This document shows, in pieces, positions 37,156-48,046 of a DNA stretch of 64,000 nucleotides. The stretch's first letter is position 1. Each line of letters opens with the position of its first letter. The position numbers and the translations under genes were made by a program. Where the stretch lies: assembly GCF_014529535.1 (NCBI RefSeq), contig NW_023503616.1, positions 4,737,784 to 4,801,783 of the forward strand, read 5' to 3'. The notes below the pieces were generated by a model. That model saw only the letters and a list, made by a program, of their open reading frames with translations, made no database searches and was not told the origin of the DNA. Source of the DNA: Bradysia coprophila. Its lineage: Eukaryota > Arthropoda > Insecta > Diptera > Sciaridae.

Positions 37156-39748
37156 GTAATTTCAATATGATTTGATATTGTGGGCCTTTTACAAACAACT
37201 ATGCCATCTGTTAAGAGCGATAACAGAAGTAGACGTTGGGCTGATCCGGTATTAAGTAGCAAAGTATGTTTAAACTATTGAAGTAAAAGACTTGAAATTG
37301 ATCTGTTGAAAACATTTAGATCAAAAGAAGTAATAGATTCGTAGTTAATATGGTGATATATGCTTGCTGTTTGTAAAAGATGAAAAATCCACAAAGGTCC
37401 GTAGGATCTTCACATGCGATAGCAACATAAATTTGAAACAATTTCATAAAAGAAATTTCGCAAAGGTCATTTCTTTGAATGAATCCAATCATATCCACAA
37501 AAAGCTCAAACATTTTCAGAGTAGCGGCCGGCCCTTCAAAGTTGAATTTTTTATTTAGAGAAATAAACTCTACTTCTCCCTGACGATTCATGGTCCTCTC
37601 TTTTATACAATATTTTGAAGACATTTTTTTGTTACAAAATATTTTATTTTCTCACTAACCCTTCAACCCGCACACTTGACTGTTGTGGTTCCAATTGAAA
37701 ATAGACTGAAAATCTGCTATTTATTAGTCCATAGTTGAGAGATCAATAGTATATTCAGTCAAAATCGTCAGTTTTGTGTATCTTTTGTTGAATTTATATT
37801 TCTAGTCTGATGATTCAAACTATTCGGTAGCAATTTTATTAGCAATGGATAGATCATGGAAGTGGAATCACTACTAGCATAAGTGAAGCAAAAAAAAAAC
37901 TCTCAATTTTACATCTCTATTTCGTAGATCAGTGTTACAGTCGCCTGGATGCGAGTTCTGTTGACAATTCAATTTATAGAAACATAAAAAAATTAGATAA
38001 ATCGCTTTCGCAAAGCCATTGATACGCCACAAAGTATAACGCATTTTTTGTACATTTTGTTTTGTAAGAAAATCTTGCAAAATCCGAAAGGTGAGATGAT
38101 GTTATTATGTTTTAAAAGTCAATAACAATTATTAATATATAGAAGAGAGTAAAAACAAATTGAGAATATAAAAAAACATGAATGGAAAGAAAATTGCAGA
38201 ATTGCAGAAAATTTGGAAATGAATTTTTTTTAAAGAAAATTATTTAATAATATATGATGCTAGTAATGGATAATTATTATGTCTGTGTGTTGTAATAAGG
38301 GCTAAAGTATACATATATATAAAGAAATGAGAATAAAATTTTATTCGAATTAAGTAAGGAATTAACATGTATCAATTGAAAAAGAAAAAGGAAAAAAAAA
38401 CAATTAAAAAAATATAAATGTTTAATAATTTAGCAAATCGACAGTGTATCATTGAAAGGTATAGAGGCGACCCCTACCACCAGCAAGCATTTGAATACTG
38501 GAAGCGTTTTCGAAATATCGACACAATGAATTGACAAATAAAATTGATTTGTTAAATTTAAATGCAGGAACGGGACATGTTGCATGTAGCAAATTATTAG
38601 AAGAATGTAATTTCAAATAGGCTGACGATGTCAATTGAAATTGTTTTTATAGGTTTTACTAAGTAAATGAAATTTCATTTTTCTTATACAATTATTAAAC
38701 GTAAAGCTTGTGCAGAATCAGCGACAGCTGAACTTCACCAGCTGATCAACAAGCATACTCTACTTGTATAATATACAATCAAAACACATTCTAAACAACA
38801 AGTTTACTACACTACAGTCATACGTGTTATGTGCGCACATAGATGACCTTAACGTATGTATCCACTGTATGTAGCTTGCCTTTGAATTGTTTTCGATACA
38901 AAGGTATTGTCTTTGTCGACCAGGTAGAGATGTTCAGCTGTTGCTGATTCTGCACAAGCTTTACGTTTAATAATTGTATTTTGGTAATGTTACGTGTCCC
39001 GTCCTTGCATTTAACTATTCATTTATGAAAGACGTCTGCTGGAGATTACCAAAAATTGCAAAATCTAATTCCAAATGTATTCTATATCCATATCAAGTGT
39101 GAAAAAGCATGAAACACAGGCTTCTGAATGAGAACCTAAGATGTTGGCCGGTATACTGTCAAAAATCGAAAAAATTAAATTTATCTCAATTTCTCATGTA
39201 GCAGCAGGTGCAAATACAATAGGATATGTTTTGTTACCAACGAAACAGAACTTTAAAACCATAAAATTCGAATAATTTTGCTCATGTTTAAATTCAGCAG
39301 TGAGCAAGCAAAATCTCAATCTTGAACCCAACAAAGATTTCATTTCAACTAAATTAAAATGATCAACACGATTAAGCTAATGATGGTATACAAACACCGA
39401 TGTGTTTGTCACATATTGCAATAAATTGGCATCAACTGCAGTGACAGTGACTCTAGGGTCTAGGGCTTATATTTATTCGAAAAAATTTGCCAAAGTTTGC
39501 AAAAATGGTAAATATTGACAACTTTTGGTAAAATTTGTTTTGGTAAAACCTGACAAGTTCTGATAAAGTTTGGTAAAAATCTACCATGCTCTGCTGTGGT
39601 GTCTATTCCACCGGCAATTTTTGTTTGCAGACTCTAATTTGATGTTAGAACGTTTCTTCTATCTCTCCTGATTCTTTCAGGGCTTCGGGGTACACACAGA
39701 TAGCGTAAAACTCCTTTCATTTTCAATTAGTCATTTATTTCACTCAGT
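37156..39748. other. Intergenic between Jarid2 and WDR89, convergent
   Basis: The 3' flank of both genes. AATAAA at about 37562 could end Jarid2. A minus-strand AATAAA at about 39734, ten bases past the WDR89 stop, could end that gene. A 294-bp MITE is at 38686-38979. At 39480-39600 there are short degenerate repeats of TTTGGTAAAA type. No other gene is seen. Confidence 0.5.
38686..38979. mobile_element. 294-bp MITE with about 48-bp TIRs
   Basis: The left end ATACAATTATTAAACGTAAA, followed by GCTTGTGCAGAATCAGC, is matched by its complement at the right end (GCTGATTCTGCACAAGC, then TTTACGTTTAATAATTGTAT), with one or two mismatches. The arms extend into CAGCTGAAC. The interior has no coding frame. 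Confidence 0.75.
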
Positions 39749-41300
39749 TCAATAAGGTGCACTTTTGTGTTTCTTGTGAGCCTTTTCTTTTAGCTTGCTT
39801 GACTTATTCACGCTCGTGTTTGTATTTGCGGCTGCACCAATCGACCAAATTGTTATCAATCCATTTTCACCGCCGGTTATTAACATATTAGTCTGGAAAG
39901 TAGAATCTTTAGTTTCTTCTGCCCGTACATATTTGTCGTATAGTTAAAAACTTGCCTTTGCATTGAACAAACTAGTCCGGACGATCTGCTTATTTCCCAC
40001 AAAGTCAGTTGATGGTACAAGAGTTTCATTCCGATACACAAGACTTCGTAGACACCTCCCCTTTTCGTAGTTGGAACCAGCTAGCAATAAGATTTCATTA
40101 TTCGACGTGTTGTGACAGCCGATTAAAGTGCAATCCATGACGGATTTTCTCTGTCAAATGATAAATCACAAAGGTGAATCAATATTCTGATTAGAATACG
40201 TTGCTGATACAGCGAATGCCACATCAGGTATGAAAATTGATTACCTTTATGTGCTGAGCAACTGTTTCTCGGTCAAATGTTTTAAGGAGCTCAGCTTCAT
40301 CGAAATCTTCTGCGTTGAACAATTGCAGATCGTTCGTGTGTGTAATGCATGACACCAAATCCTTTCCCATAGAATTTTCATGCCAGTTTATGTTTCCAAC
40401 GCTACTGTCTGTATTCAGTGTGCAAAGTAGTGCATCGTCCTCGTCCGTTTGCGATATGTCAAATGCGCAAATCAAACCATCTGTTGATCCACTCAAAATT
40501 AGGTCGGGATTTTTTGAATGAAATTTGACGTCGGTAATGTCATCCTGATGACTAAAATATTGGAATTTTAGGAATTTTCTTTTTCGAACAAAAAACGTTT
40601 TGTTATCAACCTGTCCCAATAGGCACCGAGTAGAGCCTTTTTCCGAACATCAAAGAAAAGAAGATAGGCTTCCTGATCACCTTGTTCAGTGCCAGCGCAT
40701 ACAATTCGATCGTTGTGGTTAATGTCGAAACTGTTCAACGGTTTCTTTCGGACAGAATCGCGGTCATCTGAGAATGTAATTCATTTAAAATTCTTCTGTC
40801 TCCATCTAGTCATTGCATCAATATCACATCAACTCACCGCTAAAAGTATGAACAATTTCATCGCTGCGTAGATCTACCATAAGAACGCTTTCAGCTGTCG
40901 AAACTAGCACTGATTCTAGCGACGAACTTGCATACTTTACTCCTGTAATTGAACTGCTTAAATCATCCAAACACTTTGGTGTCTTTAGTTTTGAGAGCCC
41001 GCTTGCAATGTCATACAAATGCACTGATCCAGACGACGTTCCGGTGATAATTCTGTCGAATGATTTAGACGAGGCCATATGTAGAATGTAGGTCCTTTTC
41101 AGTGAAACACATTCCTCGGACGTCAAATGGTATTGATTTGAAAATAACTCATTTAGCTCAGCATCAGTGCAGGTGTTTTCATCGATAATGTCCGTATCTT
41201 CGTCATCGGAACTGTTGATGGCATTTTCTGGAGAAAAAACGGATTAGCACAAAGTCTTCCTTAAAGTCGTGTTAATATAAGCACCATCAAATGGGTCCAT
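39749..41300 (-). CDS. WDR89: WD40-repeat protein, WDR89 orthologue
   Basis: Six coding exons: 41300-41285, 41227-40838, 40767-40611, 40551-40245, 40150-39956, 39892-39749. They total 1209 nt (402 aa), close to human WDR89 (about 387 aa). The family signature stretch SFDINHNDRIVCAGTE, then DSHQDDITDVKFH and SGSTDGLICAFDI, aligns well with vertebrate WDR89. Further blades include GTSSGSVHLYD, ISGVKYASSS-like and ITGGENGLITIW near the end. The N-terminus is acidic (DDEDTDIIDE) and the C-terminus is basic (KKHKSAPY). It is a probable beta-propeller scaffold with no known catalytic role. The last intron uses a GC donor: AAG|GCAAGT at 39955 to ACTTTCCAG|ACT, phase 0. Without it, frame and the last blade are lost. 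The 16-nt first exon encodes MDPFD. The gene is divergent from the neighbouring Blos4. Confidence 0.9.
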
Positions 41301-41802
41301 GTTGTAAAATTGATTCACTAGTTGCACACCTCTTATTTTCAAAAAAAGTATTTTGTTTCACTAAATAGCGCCGACAATCGCACGTGTGTTGTGGATGCAC
41401 GCTGATTCAAATGTCATTCGAAAGCAGTGTTGCCGACTACCAAATAATGACCGTATACAAACACCAGTAATATTTAGAAATGACATGGACCAAGGCAGCT
41501 GCCTTGCATGGACGCTCTTAAAAGGTAAGCTTTGCTGTCCTTGATGAGTATACTTTTCCCAATGGGTCAACTATAATTGATTTAATCTAACTGTGGCTGA
41601 GATTATATGTAAAAAATAGTCACTCGCACTAATTTCTAATTTCAAAAGTGCTAAAGCCGATAAAGCTGACAGCAATGTGTGCACATAATTTGACATTTCT
41701 TCAAATTATATTTTGAAGTCTCTGAATCAGCTGTTTGTGTTTTTGTTTATTCATATCGCTTAAGAGTTTTTTGCATTGAAAAAAAAGTTAAATAAAATTC
41801 CC
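41301..41802. promoter_or_regulatory. Shared bidirectional promoter region (WDR89 / Blos4)
   Basis: Only about 500 bp separate the two start codons, which face away from each other. No TATA box is clear. The arrangement suggests a housekeeping-type bidirectional promoter, by position only. Confidence 0.5.
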
Positions 41803-42404
41803 ATGGAGTTTCTCGATAAACTAGGTGCCGAATATTCAAATTACTTTCATCAAGCGGATATATCAAAGGAGGCAACTCACAAAACATATTCTTTAAATTT
41901 ATTTTTTGCCAATAGTTAATTGTTTCAGATCAATCCAGTATGTACGAGCATTGACGAAATGTTAAATCGACTGGAAGAATTCGAAAGTCTAGTATCGATT
42001 GTGAGTCATTCGGTTCATCGATATTTTTGCCAAACTTTACATCCCCATTTCGTATTCTGTTGCAGATCAAAAACGACCTAGCAATTAGTGCCGATCAAAC
42101 TATTCCTGACTTAATGAACAGTCAAGACGATTTTAACAAACTCTGCAAACGGATTGATGATCTAGAAGCATTCATCGGTGTTGTAAATCAGAATTTGGAT
42201 TCAATTGAAAAGGATGTTGTGGAGGCTGAAGAGGAACTTGGTATCAATGATGTCGGTATAAAGGGCTTTCTAAAACCGATTTTCGGTAAAGCTAAAAAGG
42301 ATCGACGAAGCGTCGGTGATGATGCAGGTAGCACACCTCAAACGTACGTTCCTCCAGTGATCTTCGACACAAAAGCGTTTTTTGGTAGTAATAACACAGA
42401 ATAG
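41803..42404 (+). CDS. Blos4: BLOC-1 complex subunit 4 (cappuccino) homologue
   Basis: Three exons: 41803-41871, 41929-42000, 42066-42404, giving 480 nt and 159 aa. The core VCTSIDEMLNRLEEFESLVS, then the coiled coil up to VEAEEELG, matches BLOC1S4, whose conserved block is EMLTRLDEFxxLV. BLOC-1 is a cytosolic eight-subunit coiled-coil complex for traffic to lysosome-related organelles, such as pigment granules in insects. Exon 1 has no usable GT donor. The only splice that keeps frame is the GC donor GAG|GCAACT (41872), joining phase 0 to TGTTTCAG|ATC. Reading on instead meets a stop, and the GT at 41825 gives a frameshift. The C-terminal tail (FLKPIFGKAKKDRRS...) is lineage-specific. The N-terminus is less certain than the core. 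Confidence 0.85.
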
Positions 42405-42927
42405 CAGAGGTGTAGTTGTGTCGCCTTAGTTATTTGTTTGAAATACATTTTATATTTGCTTGCTAACGATGAAACTTTCTTTTAAAATTCTCGAATGTTT
42501 ACAGTTGTTCACATAAACAGGATGCAGCACTGCTACAGTAGCAGTAAGAGAAATTGTACAATTTCGGCCGTTCTGCGTATTGTTTCCTTTCTTATTCTAC
42601 TCCACATATAAATAATAACCGACCATGATCTGAATTTTGATAAAACATTTTGATTGTCTAGTACATGTACAGGACAGCAACAGCATAGATTATTTTAAAA
42701 ACTATTCATGGTAATGGCGCTGTATCTCGGATCGAGGATGAAGTCCATTGTCCATTGTCCAACACGAATGTCAAGAACCTAGTTTACCACACTAAGCTCC
42801 TTGCAATTCATATACCGAAAACTGTCTAAAAAGGTTCTGAGACAAGATTAGTAGTCAAGATTTTGTCTGTTAAAAATACTCAGATGTGACGAAATAAGTT
42901 CATCTGATTTTCGGTTTGCCTTTTACG

Positions 42928-43002
42928 CATATTTAGTAGTTTGGCGGAGTGTAACACACATTTTTATCTGTTACGTCGTCACGTTCCAAACTACTAAATA
43001 TG
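42928..43002. repeat. 75-bp hairpin with 17-bp perfect arms
   Basis: CATATTTAGTAGTTTGG at the left and CCAAACTACTAAATATG at the right are perfect complements around a loop of about 40 bp. Probably a tiny MITE remnant. Confidence 0.6.
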
Positions 43003-44091
43003 GGTATCGCTGTAAAGCTGAGGTCCTCCACATTCATAATAAGTAATAATTTAATCAAATAATTGCATTAGTGAGGTCACAGAACTCATCAAAGTTCACC
43101 GAGGTTACATTGATTTTGAGAAATTTTCCGGAAGTCATATTTTCGTCCGATAATCAGCAAATTTTATGAAGTTAATATTTGCCCCAGGAGTACTTGAACT
43201 CAGCTTTCCAACGAACCCACACACGCCCGTGTCCTCGTCACCTTTCGGAAATGAAATCCGGACTACGAAACCCCATTTTTCGACTTTTGGCCACTTACAA
43301 CCAACCAGGTAAGGAAGATCAAAAATATCTGAGACTGGTTTTGGGGCCTAGGCACCAAGACCTAACTAGGCATATATAAAAAAGTCGTGGAAAAAATAGC
43401 GCCGATTTCGGTCAGTCGAAATTCAAAAGAATTCCTCAATGCCTTTGCTAGTAAATTTAATATTTTGGCAGAAAATGTATGTTCCTGCAGTGTATTCAAT
43501 TTTACGAATGTACGGACACCTACTTCCATCTTTGATTGAACAATCTTATGAATCATACCAAAATTTGCAAACCATAGATTGGAATGGGAAGAAGTTATCC
43601 TTCTATAATTGATCTTGTAGTTGGTTGGTATGGTGACATTACAGACAAAGATAATAGGACACTAAATGAATCATTAAATATTTACTACCTGGTTCTGTAA
43701 TAATTTTTTATCGATATAAAAGAAAGTTTTACCTATAAGTTAAAGCAGCATATTGCACTGGTCTACTAAATGCTTTAACCACACATTTTTTTTGTATGAG
43801 TGAATACAATGCAAAAAACTAACAAATTATAAATCCTCGGGCTCCCCTCGGAATATAATTTTTGTTTGTATTGTTTTCTTGTATTCTCGCTTTGCTCTGG
43901 CCGTAAACTTCCCACTCGTATGAGCTGTGCATTATTCTGTTTTATTGCCTTTTTGTTACATAAGAGAAGATGCGAAGTATGTTTTGTGAATGTGAAACGA
44001 GGAATTTAAAAAAAGAATAAAAAACTGCGATAGATTTTCTACTCTTACACTTTTGTAAAAGAAGGAAGTCCCCTGGTACTTAATACCTTCA

Positions 44092-44606
44092 CATCAAAAG
44101 TTTGTTTTCGATGAAACTAGTAGGAAGAATATTTTCATCATTCGATGACCAGCTTTTAACGGGTAAACCATTTTCGTTATTAGTTTTCGGTTGATCGTAA
44201 AAATAACTCAGTTTACCAATATTTTCGGTAAATTGGTACCGATTTCGACTCTAAAATGGTAAAGGGATTTAAAATATTTGTAAAAGGAGAAATTTTATGG
44301 TATATTTATCTTTGATTGATTTAATTCCATGTATTCAAAAAATATTCAGAAATTAGTTGAGATTAATTCATCTTATATTGCAACATTTCCTGAAAAAAAT
44401 TATATAAAAAAAATTGTAAAAAAACTACCTACTTGATAGTTGACTAACAACTTGAACTTTAACTATCAATTGTTAGTCAACTATCAAATTTGTTAGTCAA
44501 CAATCAAGATGTTAGTACTAGCAACAGATGTTTACCCGTTAAAAGCTGATCATCGAATGATGAAATTATTCTTCCTACTAGTTTCATCGAAAACAAACTT
44601 TTGATG
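44092..44606. mobile_element. 515-bp foldback element with about 75-bp TIRs
   Basis: The left end CATCAAAAGTTTGTTTTCGA and the right end TCGAAAACAAACTTTTGATG are exact complements. Pairing continues through GAAACTAGTAGGAAGAAT, ATCATTCGATGA and CAGCTTTTAACGGGTAAAC. The centre contains repeated TTAGTCAACTATCAA units. There is no coding frame. Confidence 0.8.
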
Positions 44607-44717
44607 ATTTACTCACACTCAAATTTCATCTAAGTAATCTTTTTTAATTGAGGCTATGATCAACAGTATAAAATCATGTTTTTCTTGGATAGCTGCCAAG
44701 TTCTTAGTCTTACATAG

Positions 44718-44916
44718 CCCATTTCCGAACTTAGCCTCGGGATATTAAGAATTACTCAAGTTCGATAACTTGTCCTCAACGAAAAATTGTTACCCACATT
44801 TAACGTTTTTCACAGTAGCATTTCATATATTTTCAATAACAGTAAACTTTTTTGTTGCCCACATTTTTCGGTATTTTCTGGTGTAAGACTCTGACTTTCA
44901 GTCAAGGGAATAATTG
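44718..44916. repeat. Second copy of the 152-bp-repeat element, one degraded monomer
   Basis: CCCATTTCCGAACTTAGCCT matches the monomer text CCCATTTTCGAACTTGACCT. The flank CACATTTAACGTTTTTCAC, ATTTCATATATTTT and terminal TTTCAGTCAAGGGAATAAT match the tail at 12740-12816. This copy has about one monomer against four in the other. Confidence 0.65.
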
Positions 44917-45875
44917 GGGAATTGGGGGTTTGTTAGTTCTCGTAGAAAAACCAAATTACTGCTTACATATTACATTTTCAATGTTTACTGCCAAAATGAA
45001 TTAAATATACTTCCCAAATAATTTGTTGCCTTTATCTTACAACCCCCTTAGGCTTATAGAGGAAGGATTCCTGTAGAGTCAGTTCAACCTGAAAATTCAA
45101 CTTTCAATAATAAAAATACAAAATCGAAACTCGTGCAGATGTGCAAAAAGTTAACCGTATTTTCTGGTTTACAAAAGTTTAGAGAACTAAAGAGACTGCC
45201 TGGTTCGTCAATTAGCGTTGTTTTTACTTTCAATTAGCAGGGTATTCTATTCTCATCGTGTGATATAAGTACGTTACGTATTTGATTGTTTTTGTGAATG
45301 AACTCATTTAGCAGTTTCATAATAGTTCGTTAAAAAAGGAAAACGAAAAGATTGGACAGTGTAATGGCCTTTGGTATTTGAATATTCGCTACAAACTTTT
45401 GAAAATCATTCGGAAATATTTCTAAATGTTTTGTAGAGGTTGAATGAAAGTCACAGATTATTCTAAATGAATGATAATTGGACAATTTGCTAAATCCAAT
45501 ATTTTCCATTCAAAAATCGCTAATCAGTTCAATTTTTGACCTTTATTATGTAATCTATATTCATCGATAAAAACGACAAAAATAAACGGCAAACTCTGAA
45601 TGTAAAGTAAGCTTCTATAATCTGTCACATACGGCTATTCATTTGTTATCGGTTACGACGACAGAAATAATGACAAGCTCTTGGTAATATGGGACTTGAG
45701 ACCATCAGACTACGTATTTCGAACTTTTGTGGCTTTCGTTTTTACGACATTACCAACGAACAATTACATGTAACACAAAGAGACATTATCGGTACTAAAT
45801 CCAAGACGCAACCTAATAATCGATTCAATCCTATGTCATTATTGTGGACAACAACCTGATGAAGCGAATTATTTG

Positions 45876-45960
45876 TGTTGCGGTTGAGTTTCGAACCCAC
45901 AACTGGCAATTCAATAATTCAATGTTAAGTCTCAACTTTCACACTGCGCTATTGAGTTGT
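45876..45960 (-). repeat. tRNA-like promoter remnant, possible SINE head
   Basis: On the minus strand TAGCGCAGTGTGAAAG resembles a Pol III A box, and GGGTTCGAAAC, about 40 nt later, resembles a B box. The T-arm can pair, but the acceptor stem does not, so it is not a working tRNA. It may be a tRNA-derived SINE or pseudogene. Confidence 0.35.
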
Positions 45961-46794
45961 TACGTTCTCACGGCGTCTTCTATTGCAAAACGCATGTTAA
46001 ACAAAATGAACTAAGATTCTTATCAATTTCTTGAAACCTGTTAGAGTTACTGTTTATTTAACGGTTTTTAGTTTACAATTTTGATTATTATTTTGATTAT
46101 AGATAAAATATTTCATTCAACCTATTAGATCAATAAGAAGTAGCATTCACCCGATTAACAGGGGTTTTGTCAATTGAGAAAATGATTAATATCCAATTAG
46201 TATGTTCCCAATTTACATTTCTAAATTCCTTAATTCTGAATTTTTTTAAAAATAACTTTTAAGAATAAATCCTGAATAATTCTGCTTATATATATTTTTC
46301 AAAGTTAATTGATTGTTAATTGTTATAATATTTGAAAAAAAAAAAAAAAAATTATGACAAAATTTCCAGGACACGAAATACGTCCTAACCGAAAGCGCGT
46401 TTGCAACATTTTCAGAGTTGGTACACCGAAACATCTAAGTGCAATTATTGAAATAAATTGAATTGACCCGACCCTCTTTCAAAATGAAACATTCGCAGAT
46501 AAACATCATATCGAATGGACACAATTTTGAGTCAATATTCTGCATCTAATGTAACTACTTATGTTTTTGAAAATCGTGATATAGAAATCGAAATTATTAC
46601 ACATTTATCGATAATGTATCATGATTTATTGTGACATTCACCATGTACTCCAGTGACGTTGATGTTGGCGGTTTTTTTACCATCATCTACTAGAAACATT
46701 TATATATTGTATTGATCATTCATTAAATCTTTGTTGCTATTTCCAATGACAGAAATAATAACCGAGCTCACACCCACTTTTAGATTCTAGATGT

Positions 46795-46834
46795 TATACA
46801 ATGTTTGGTATACAATGTTTGGTATACAATGTTG
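46795..46834. repeat. 14-bp tandem repeat, about 2.9 copies
   Basis: TATACAATGTTTGG is repeated at 46795, 46809 and (partly) 46823 without mismatch. Confidence 0.85.
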
Positions 46835-47076
46835 AATTTTGGCGACAAATCGAGCAATCTTTGTTTGTTTGTTAAATGATTGAATGATGGAACATAGTTA
46901 TGTCCAATTTTTCTCCTGGTGCGTTTTACAATTCTGTGTTATACACCTTGACCTGCTGCTTATTATGCAGGCCTCATTACATAATCCATAATAATATTAT
47001 GCTTGTAAGCGATGGTCGTGCAGACGTTTTCTTTTCTTAATTTTTTAAATTCCGTTCAATCGAGTCATGTGTAATA

Positions 47077-47229
47077 GGGTAAGTGTACCAATCCTCGGAC
47101 AAGAATGCGTCATCTGACTCCTTCTTTGTTATCTCATTCATAAAATAAGTATATGAATAAAAGATCTATAGCCTATTGTCAATAGGTGTCCGAAGACTCA
47201 TTCTTGTCCGAGGATTGGTACGCTTACCC
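47077..47229. mobile_element. 153-bp MITE with TA target duplication
   Basis: The ends GGGTAAGTGTACCAATCC and GGATTGGTACGCTTACCC pair, continuing through TCGGACAAGAATG. TA flanks each end (47075-47076 and 47230-47231). Tc1/mariner-like and non-autonomous. Confidence 0.8.
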
Positions 47230-47901
47230 TATATAAGTAATTTATCTAATCTACAAACGGAATTATTTTTATGTTGTATCGATTACAAGAATAAACCATT
47301 GAACTATTGCTTCAAGCTTTTGGTTTACGATAAAATTTTCGATATTCTTTTCTTAATAATAAATCTAATGCTTTCATTCCGACACGGTTGTCCAACGTGA
47401 GTACATAATACCACTTGTGTGTGTAATCAGTTAAGAATGGATTGTTAATATGAGTAAATATTGCCATTATCTATTTGGTATTTGCCATTGTAACTCGCAT
47501 AGGTTAAGATGATATAGAGACAGAGACCTGTTCGAGCAGTGAACTGTCAAATGTTTTAATATTTCAATAATTCGTTTTAGTGTCTTACTGTTAATTTTAA
47601 GTTTGCTCAAAATTAATCAAATATTTAGGCAAAGAAACCAGTTGCTCGTTTAACATATTTTTCAATCTAATCAAACGAAAAAGTCATATGAAAACAATCA
47701 TATTGACTACATAATAGTTATTTATATGCTAGATGCCGCGAAAATAACACTTTTCATGTTTCAAGTAATCTTTTTGGGCTGTTTGTCAGCTTGTGAATTA
47801 AAGGTTGTAACATCCTCAGATTTAAACGGAGCTTTTAAATTTTGTTTAAAAACGTGCATCCAGTGGTGGTATGACATCAAAAAAATGTTGTATTAACTCA
47901 G

Positions 47902-48046
47902 ACGCACTTCAAGCATGAGTGGTACTCATAGAGTATAGAAACTGAACAGTGTATCATACAAACGTAAAACACCGTAAAAACATTTTCATGTAAAATAGAG
48001 TACTTTCTGCACCTGACCACTATGATCACTCATGCTTGAAGTGCGT
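47902..48046. mobile_element. MITE family 1, diverged copy
   Basis: Ends ACGCACTTCAAGCATGAGTG and CATGCTTGAAGTGCGT. The interior resembles the 10854 and 58879 copies only loosely (GAAACTGAACAGTG, ACACCGTAAAAA), so this copy is older. Confidence 0.75.
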
